Positions 58,996-64,000 of a DNA stretch of 64,000 bases are shown piece after piece (within the stretch, counting starts at the first letter, position 1; every line of letters starts with the position of its first letter). The stretch is taken from NCBI GenBank assembly GCA_964633285.1, contig CAZWGA010000006.1, positions 86,336-150,335 on the forward strand. Direction: 5' to 3'. The stretch comes from 20CM-2-55-15 sp964633285. GTDB lineage: Bacteria > Acidobacteriota > Terriglobia > 20CM-2-55-15. The position numbers were made by a program, and so were the translations under genes. The notes beneath the pieces were generated by a model. It ran no database searches, was not told where the DNA came from, and saw only the letters and a program-made list of their open reading frames with translations.

Positions 58996-60434
58996 TGGTG
59001 TTTCTCGGCGTCAACAGAAGAAATCGTGTGATCCCACAACCGGAATTCCCATATGCGGCTGCCGGCGGCCGCCGCGATTTCCTTCAATTCCGCTGCCTTG
59101 GTTGAACCGGACGTGTGACACACAACAACATTTTCAAAATGACCGGTCAGACGGTTTTTCAAATCCTGCGGAAATGCGGCCCAGTTGAAAATACCGGGAC
59201 GCGGCAGCGGCAGGCGCTCTTTCATCTGCGGATGGGTCTGTGCGAACAAAGGAGGCACCAGACTTGTGAAATTCCGGATGTGATCCAAAAGACACGCCGC
59301 TTCGTGCCAGTGCTCCTGAGGTGCGGCCCAGATCACGAGTGTGTTTTCCGATGTGATTGTGCGAACCAGCTCCGGGATCATCGCTGTGCCGAAACTCCCA
59401 GCATTCGTAAACTCCTGTGCGATGACCTCGAAATTGCGCGAAGACAGCCGCCGTTTTCGCAGGGCGGCATCGGTGAGTTGATCGCGCAGGGCATTGCGCT
59501 CCGACCATGTCTGGCGGATTCCTTCGATGAAATCTTCGGTGTTGGAATCGTAGGAAAGGAACTGGGGATAGCCGAAGCTCCTGCATTCTCGATCGACCTT
59601 TTCGTTTGGCGCGCCAATCGCGAGAAACGGAATTCCTGCCATAGTGCTCAGCACTCCGCCGTGATACCGCGTCGTTACGAACACATCGATTTTCTGAAAA
59701 TCCTCGACGAACTCCTGAATTGCGTTGGGCCAGCCGATCTCGAATTTGGAGACGCGATGGTTGCCGCCAAGGGCGCCGGCGATTGAAGTGTCACAACGAT
59801 TGTCGAACGATATGAAATGAATCTCGAATTCGCGCTCGAGCGCGCGGAGCGCCTCCAGAAATCGCGTTTCAAATCCCTTGAACTCGTCGTGCGCAAACTC
59901 GCGCCCCGGCTGTGATGCGACCACTCCGAGCACAGGTTTGGATGTACGGCGCTCGGGGCGATTCAGGTCAGGAACCAGTGGCATGGAATAAACAAGGTCC
60001 GCGCACTCCAGGATTGGCGCTCGCACGCCCACGCTGCGCAGCACGTCCGCGCTGTACCGGTCCCGAACCGTACGTAGTGACGCTCCATCGATGGCGTGCA
60101 GGTATGGCGCAACGAATTCCGGATCGAGTTTGCCCTGAACGCCGAGTCCGATGAGATGACTCTTCTTTCCAAGCCACTGTGCGATGGCCGGGTATCGCAG
60201 GTAATGTTTTAAGCTGACGGATCCGCATGCGCCGATCCACTGATAGTAAAGGCCGCCTCCGGCCAGTAATGTCGCGTCATAGGAGTTCGGCCGAAATGTG
60301 GTTTCGTCGAATTGCGACATGATATCGAGATCGACGCCCGGCCAGATGCCGTTCAGTTTTACGCGCAGAACGTCCACATAGCAGTCATCACCGAAGTTGC
60401 CGTAGCCGTACGCGCCGGCTGCAAAAACCTTCAT
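58962..60434 (-). CDS. Polysaccharide pyruvyl transferase family protein with extra C-terminal GT9-like half domain
   Basis: Enzyme of 490 residues that would add a pyruvate ketal to a surface polysaccharide sugar, using phosphoenolpyruvate. Family blocks: MKVFAAGAYGYGNFGDDCYVDVL, LLAGGGLYYQWIGACG, KSHLIGLGVQGK, SLRTVRDRYSADVLRSVGV, and DVFVTTRYHGGVLSTMAGIPFLAIG. Residues 364-467 are an added domain that aligns ungapped with residues 436-540 of the B12-radical SAM protein. The ATG at 60434 is preferred to the 60464 start, since MKVFAAGAYGYGNFGDD is a standard N-terminus. Confidence 0.85.
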   Translation of the reverse strand: MKVFAAGAYGYGNFGDDCYVDVLRVKLNGIWPGVDLDIMSQFDETTFRPNSYDATLLAGGGLYYQWIGACGSVSLKHYLRYPAIAQWLGKKSHLIGLGVQGKLDPEFVAPYLHAIDGASLRTVRDRYSADVLRSVGVRAPILECADLVYSMPLVPDLNRPERRTSKPVLGVVASQPGREFAHDEFKGFETRFLEALRALEREFEIHFISFDNRCDTSIAGALGGNHRVSKFEIGWPNAIQEFVEDFQKIDVFVTTRYHGGVLSTMAGIPFLAIGAPNEKVDRECRSFGYPQFLSYDSNTEDFIEGIRQTWSERNALRDQLTDAALRKRRLSSRNFEVIAQEFTNAGSFGTAMIPELVRTITSENTLVIWAAPQEHWHEAACLLDHIRNFTSLVPPLFAQTHPQMKERLPLPRPGIFNWAAFPQDLKNRLTGHFENVVVCHTSGSTKAAELKEIAAAAGSRIWEFRLWDHTISSVDAEKHQWTLDRSRTGT

Positions 60435-60557
60435 GGGCTGCGGTGGTTGCAAGCAAAGAACCAATTACTGAAGCGGCCGTCTGCGTCCGCTGACGGCGTG
60501 AAATGAACGAAATACTGGCGGTTTACGGACCGCCGCTGCACCAATCGCCTCGGATTC

Positions 60558-60573
60558 CGTCAATTTGTTGACG
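60558..60573. promoter_or_regulatory. Palindrome CGTCAA-N4-TTGACG, copy 2
   Basis: CGTCAA (60558-60563) and TTGACG (60568-60573) with TTTG between. It is in the divergent region between the pyruvyl transferase gene (start 60434, about 124 bp away) and the ABC-2 ATPase gene (start 60601, 27 bp away). The same core and spacing occur at 58480-58495. Confidence 0.45.
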
Positions 60574-60600
60574 ACCGCATAGTGCGATAATCGAAACGCT

Positions 60601-61527
60601 ATGCCTCTTGCCTTTGAAACGATCGGGCTGACGAAGACCTTCCGGCGATGGTGGTCGAAGAACGAAGTCCGGGCTCTGCGTAACGTCAGCTTTGAAGTTG
60701 AAGCGGGCACCGTCTTCGGCTTACTCGGCGCGAATGGCGCCGGGAAGACCACGCTGGTTAAAATTGCCCTGACCATTGCGCGTCCGGACTCCGGTATCGT
60801 GCGGTTGCTGGGCGAGCCCGTGCGCAAATCCCTTCTTTCCCGCATCGGTTACCTCCCCGAAAGTCCTCGATTTCCCCAGCACCTTACGGCAATCCAGGTG
60901 CTTCGGCTTTACGGAAGCCTGAGCGGAGCGAACATGAGCCTCGTCAAGCGTAACGCCACGAAGTGGCTCGAGCGCCTCGACCTTGCACAGTGGCGGGACA
61001 TGCGCGTTGCGAAATTCTCCAAGGGCATGAACGAGCGGCTGGCGTTTGCTCAAGCGCTCGTCCATGACCCGCAATTTGTTTTTCTGGATGAGCCGACCGA
61101 TGGCCTGGACCCGGTCGGTCGAAAGGAAGTACGAGCGATTTGCCGTGAACTGGCGGACGAGGGCAAAACGGTATTCGTCAACTCCCACATCCTCGCGGAG
61201 ATTGAAATGATCTGCGATCGCATTGCATTGATGAAGTCCGGCCAGATCATTGAGCAGGGCTCGGTGGCCGAACTGACATCCAGCAGCGGCAGTTATGAAG
61301 TTGTCGTGCCGATCGCCGACGGACTGCCGGAATGGCTTCGTGAGAAAACACTCACCTTCAAGGCGAACAATGGTCATTTGGAGATTCACGTTCCCGACCG
61401 ACTATCCGCGAATGCCTTGATTGACGCGCTCCGGGCAAAGAGTGTTGAAATCGAATCTTTAAATGTTAATCGGCGAAGCCTGGAGGCCGTTTTTATAGAG
61501 AGGATGGGCGTGGATAACGATGCTTAG
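60601..61527 (+). CDS. ABC-2 type transporter ATP-binding protein
   Basis: Cytoplasmic ATPase of 308 residues. Walker A GANGAGKT at 43-50, Q-loop GYLPESPRFPQHLTAIQ, an atypical signature FSKGMNERLAFAQAL in place of LSGGQ, Walker B FVFLDEPTDGLDP and H-loop VNSHILAEIEM. A C-terminal about 85-residue regulatory extension follows. It overlaps its permease by 8 bp. Related pairs export polysaccharides, Cu-NosD or antibiotics; the cargo here is not evident. Start ATG 60601 follows the divergent spacer. Confidence 0.92.
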   Translation: MPLAFETIGLTKTFRRWWSKNEVRALRNVSFEVEAGTVFGLLGANGAGKTTLVKIALTIARPDSGIVRLLGEPVRKSLLSRIGYLPESPRFPQHLTAIQVLRLYGSLSGANMSLVKRNATKWLERLDLAQWRDMRVAKFSKGMNERLAFAQALVHDPQFVFLDEPTDGLDPVGRKEVRAICRELADEGKTVFVNSHILAEIEMICDRIALMKSGQIIEQGSVAELTSSSGSYEVVVPIADGLPEWLREKTLTFKANNGHLEIHVPDRLSANALIDALRAKSVEIESLNVNRRSLEAVFIERMGVDNDA

Positions 61528-62344
61528 GCCGGGAATTCTCTTCGACACGTTTCTGGAATCGTTCCGGAACAAGATGTTCCTGTTTTTCTTCATTGCTTCG
61601 TCCCTGGTTGTGGGATCCATCGGATTGGCTCTGAACATGGATGCAGTCAACGGCGTCGTGCGCGGCGTGACGATCTTCGGGAGCGAACTTAAAGTTCCCG
61701 CATTCACCGTGAAACAGTGGGTCGAAAACCTCCAGACCGGACTGGCCATGGTGATCGGAACATTCGGGCTGTTTCTGGCGTTGATGGCGACTTCCACGCT
61801 GTTTCCACAGATGCTGCAAAAGGGAAGCGTTGATCTTCTGCTGTGCCGGCCGGTGCCCCGCTGGCGGATTATCACGGCGAGATACATTGGCGGCGCTGCC
61901 ATCATGGCATTTAACGCGGCGTACCTTTTTCTGGGCGTGTGGGCGGTTCTTGGATTGAAGTCCGGTGTCTGGAATCGCGGGTTTCCACTGTCCGTGCTCT
62001 TCGCGATTTTTGCCTTTGTTGTATTGTTTTCAGTAGTGATGGCCGTCTCCGTCATTACTGAGAGCAGCCCGGCCGGCCTGTTGGTGGCATGCACAATGCT
62101 GGTATTCAGTCCCGTGTTGGCGCAGCATGAACGGATCACGCCTGCATTTTCCTCGGAACTTTACCGGCAGGTCTTCCGTTCGCTCTATTGGGTATTGCCG
62201 AAGGCGGCCGAGACAATTAGCGCAATGCGCCGTCTGATTCTCGAACAGCGTCTGGAGATCCGTTGGGTTCTGAGCACGTCGCTCGCTTTTGCGCTGGCGT
62301 GCTACATCGTTACTGTGATTTATTTCACCAGAAAGGATTATTAA
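61520..62344 (+). CDS. ABC-2 type transporter permease
   Basis: Membrane subunit of 274 residues with six hydrophobic segments: FDTFLESFRNKMFLFFFIASSLV, LAMVIGTFGLFLALMATSTLF, the conserved loop LQKGSVDLLLCRPVPRWRIITARYIGG, FAIFAFVVLFSVVMAVS, PAGLLVACTMLVFSPVLA and a final helix ALACYIVTVIYF. It pairs with the overlapping ATPase. The next gene starts 4 bp after the stop, so a three-gene unit is likely. Confidence 0.88.
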   Translation: MLRPGILFDTFLESFRNKMFLFFFIASSLVVGSIGLALNMDAVNGVVRGVTIFGSELKVPAFTVKQWVENLQTGLAMVIGTFGLFLALMATSTLFPQMLQKGSVDLLLCRPVPRWRIITARYIGGAAIMAFNAAYLFLGVWAVLGLKSGVWNRGFPLSVLFAIFAFVVLFSVVMAVSVITESSPAGLLVACTMLVFSPVLAQHERITPAFSSELYRQVFRSLYWVLPKAAETISAMRRLILEQRLEIRWVLSTSLAFALACYIVTVIYFTRKDY

Positions 62345-62348
62345 GTTT

Positions 62349-63275
62349 ATGAAATGGATTGTAGGAGTCTCCGTCATCGCGATCGCAATGGGTTGGGCGG
62401 CGACGATGACCATTCCCGCAGCGACGGTGACCCTGGATGAAGCTGCTCTGAAATACTTTCCGCCTGAGACCCGAAGCATCGCGTATATCGATGTCGCGGG
62501 ATTGAAAACTGCGCCACTGGTGCAGGAGGCGCTCGGTAAAATCACTGAATTGCCTCCGCCGATCGCAGATTTCGCGAATCAAACCGGATTCGATGTAAAA
62601 CAGGATCTCGATCGCGTCACGATCGGCAATCTGGGCCCGCGCGAAACGCTTGCGGTTGTGGAAGCGCGATTTGACAAATTCAAGGTCGAGCAATTCATCA
62701 AAGACAAGGGCGGTGAGTCCGAGACCTATCTGGGACGATCGATCTATAGAGATCACGATGGAGCCATTACCGTGCTTGATGGAGTCATTCTCGCGGGGCA
62801 GATCGATGCCGTGAAAAAAGCCCTGGATCAGGCGACTCTTCCCGGATCGCTTCCGCTGAAGGCGGAGTTGTTGGACGCAGTGCGAACCATTGAAGCCGGT
62901 AACCAGATCTGGGCTGTCGGGGATTTTTCAATTAATGATCTTCCACCGGTAGGCATTCGCGGCCCGGCTCCTGCTGTGGAAATGTTGAAGTCGCTACGCG
63001 GTGGGACATATCAGATGCGCATCGATCAGGATGTACACGTACGCGCGATGGGCAATTTTGCGGATGCCGACAATGCAAGAAATCTTAGTGAGACCGCTCG
63101 CGGTTTGATTGCGATCGCAAAACTTCAGGTTGCGAAGCAGCCCGAGCTTCTTCACGCTCTCGATGGCGTCCAGGTCAGCAACAGCGGGTTATCGATAACG
63201 GTCCGAGTGGATGAGTCCGGAGACCTGCTGAAGAAACTGCAGCATTTCAAGCCGGCGTTGGAAAGATTTCAGTAG
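62349..63275 (+). CDS. Secreted or membrane-anchored protein of unknown function
   Basis: Exported protein of 308 residues with an N-terminal hydrophobic segment (KWIVGVSVIAIAMGWAATMTI) that may be an uncleaved anchor. The mature part is alpha/beta and reads PETRSIAYIDVAGLKTAPLV, FDVKQDLDRVTIGN, ETLAVVEARFDKFKVEQFI and DGVILAGQIDAVKKALDQA, resembling the DUF3352-like or adhesin-type 'substrate-free' families loosely. No active site is evident. It directly follows the ABC-2 pair and ends before a long hairpin element. Confidence 0.7.
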   Translation: MKWIVGVSVIAIAMGWAATMTIPAATVTLDEAALKYFPPETRSIAYIDVAGLKTAPLVQEALGKITELPPPIADFANQTGFDVKQDLDRVTIGNLGPRETLAVVEARFDKFKVEQFIKDKGGESETYLGRSIYRDHDGAITVLDGVILAGQIDAVKKALDQATLPGSLPLKAELLDAVRTIEAGNQIWAVGDFSINDLPPVGIRGPAPAVEMLKSLRGGTYQMRIDQDVHVRAMGNFADADNARNLSETARGLIAIAKLQVAKQPELLHALDGVQVSNSGLSITVRVDESGDLLKKLQHFKPALERFQ

Positions 63276-63283
63276 AAAATCCT

Positions 63284-63347
63284 GGAACGAAGGGGTCAGA
63301 CCCCTCGTCCCCCAAAAACGGGACGAGGGACCTGACCCCTTCGTTCC
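63284..63347. repeat. GGTCAGACCC-type hairpin element between convergent genes
   Basis: Arms 63284-63311 and 63320-63347 are inverted repeats with 26 of 28 matches around an 8-base loop. The outer word is GGAACGAAGGGGTCAGACCC; the inner part TCGTCCC/GGGACGA is specific to this copy. It lies between the secreted-protein gene and the end of rho and could terminate both. Confidence 0.85.
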
Positions 63348-63356
63348 TGAAACTAT

Positions 63357-64000
63357 CTATCGAGCTCCGCCGCTCATCGACGAGAGGAAGTCTGCGTTGC
63401 TCTTACTCTTTCCCATCTTATCCAGGAGAAGCTCCATCGCTTCTACGGAGGACAAGTGATTAAGAACCTTCCGCAGGATCGAGATCCGGTTCAATTCATC
63501 CTTGGGAACAAGCAGCTCTTCCTTGCGGGTTCCGGATCGATTGATATCAATTGCCGGGAACACGCGTTTGTCGACAAGTTTGCGATCGAGGCCGATTTCC
63601 ATGTTGCCGGTACCTTTGAATTCTTCAAAGATGACGTCATCCATGCGGCTTCCGGTATCGATGAGGGCCGTTGCCATGATCGTCAAACTGCCGCCTTCCT
63701 CGATGTTGCGCGCCGCGCCGAAGAACCGCTTCGGGCGTTGAAGCGCGTTGGAATCCACACCGCCCGACAGCACCTTTCCGGACGGCGGCACGATCGTGTT
63801 GTACGCGCGCGCGAGGCGTGTGATGGAGTCGAGCAGGATAACGACGTCCCTCTTGTGTTCGACAAGGCGCTTGGCTTTTTCGATCACCATTTCGGCAACC
63901 TGGACGTGACGTGATGCGGGTTCATCGAACGTCGAGCTGATGACTTCGCCGTTCACCGAACGCTGCATATCGGTCACTTCTTCCGGCCGCTCATCGATCA
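63357..64000 (-). CDS. rho: Transcription termination factor Rho, C-terminal part, start outside the window
   Basis: RNA-dependent hexameric ATPase/translocase that ends transcription. The 214 codons in the window begin within IDERPEEVTDMQRSV and continue with the conserved core: EVISSTFDEPASRHVQVAEMVIEKAKRLVEHKRDV, then VILLDSITRLARAYN (Walker B), the Q-loop region DSNALQRPKRFFGAARNIEEGGSLTIMATALIDTGSRMDD, the R-loop/Arg-finger region EFKGTGNMEIGLDRKLVDKRVFPAIDI, and a usual helical C-terminus ending SSMSGGAR. The upstream RNA-binding domain and start lie past 64000. Confidence 0.97.
   Translation of the reverse strand, partial: IDERPEEVTDMQRSVNGEVISSTFDEPASRHVQVAEMVIEKAKRLVEHKRDVVILLDSITRLARAYNTIVPPSGKVLSGGVDSNALQRPKRFFGAARNIEEGGSLTIMATALIDTGSRMDDVIFEEFKGTGNMEIGLDRKLVDKRVFPAIDINRSGTRKEELLVPKDELNRISILRKVLNHLSSVEAMELLLDKMGKSKSNADFLSSMSGGAR

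Noticed and set aside
1..64000. CRISPR arrays, tRNA and rRNA genes, prophage or insertion sequences
   Set aside because: No direct-repeat array with spacers, cloverleaf-type sequence, transposase or phage structural gene could be recognised by eye. A tRNAscan-SE or CRISPR-finder run would settle the small RNAs.

Overview
The window looks like a chromosomal segment of a free-living Gram-negative bacterium, most probably an acidobacterium (Acidobacteriota). This is inferred from gene content, not from a marker gene. The evidence is a secreted VWA protein of the 'VWFA-related acidobacterial' type, a TonB protein with a polyproline run straight after its membrane anchor, PQQ beta-propeller enzymes, a PEP-CTERM-like mini-protein and a GC content judged by eye at about 55%. 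I see no rRNA, tRNA, CRISPR array, prophage or insertion sequence. Genes are densely packed, with many 4-bp start/stop overlaps.

Layout. 0-9 kb: the 5' end of glutamate synthase gltB, divergent from a LysR regulator (GltC-like arrangement); a sorbosone-dehydrogenase-like propeller; a site-2 protease; a HU/IHF protein; dcd; then a minus-strand run fabG, tonB, proline-dehydrogenase-like and acyltransferase genes. 9-16.8 kb: a lysine-rich protein, a methyltransferase, two polytopic membrane proteins (YfhO-like and GT-C-like), an HD phosphohydrolase, an RRM protein, a CDP-alcohol phosphatidyltransferase, GtrA and DinB. 17-23 kb: a 1174-residue flavoprotein that looks like an NfnB-NfnA fusion, a VWA protein, and msrQ-msrP (msrP has an in-frame TGA). 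23.5-34 kb: a cytochrome c-PQQ dehydrogenase, an ABC exporter, MmcQ/YjbR, a queuosine-precursor transporter, an M50-CBS protease, the PEP-CTERM-like mini-protein, a fatty acid hydroxylase-like protein, aconitase and a rubrerythrin-VIT1 protein. 35-44.4 kb: a radical SAM enzyme, several secreted proteins of unknown function, a beta-helix protein, a PEBP protein, a MOSC-Nudix fusion, a HAD hydrolase and a VapBC module. 44.4-50.3 kb: a housekeeping run of gamma-carbonic anhydrase, hisS, aspS, mutL and HU. 50.4-60.5 kb: a surface-glycan or glycosylation island (MptE-like, GT2-TPR-GT9, two GT4, B12-radical SAM, NHL, polysaccharide pyruvyl transferase). 60.6-64 kb: an ABC-2 transporter, a secreted protein and the 3' part of rho.

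Two signals stand out. First, an ungapped homologous C-terminal domain of about 100 residues, resembling the N-terminal half of a GT9 heptosyltransferase, is appended to two unrelated enzymes of the glycan island (the B12-radical SAM protein and the pyruvyl transferase). Second, a family of long hairpin elements occupies many gene ends. Their outer arms are shared (GAATTC plus a GGGACGCACCC or GGGTCAGACCCC-like word), while the inner stems differ in sequence yet stay self-complementary. Some of these elements appear to supply C-terminal tails of proteins, and a different palindromic element lies in frame inside a glycosyltransferase gene.
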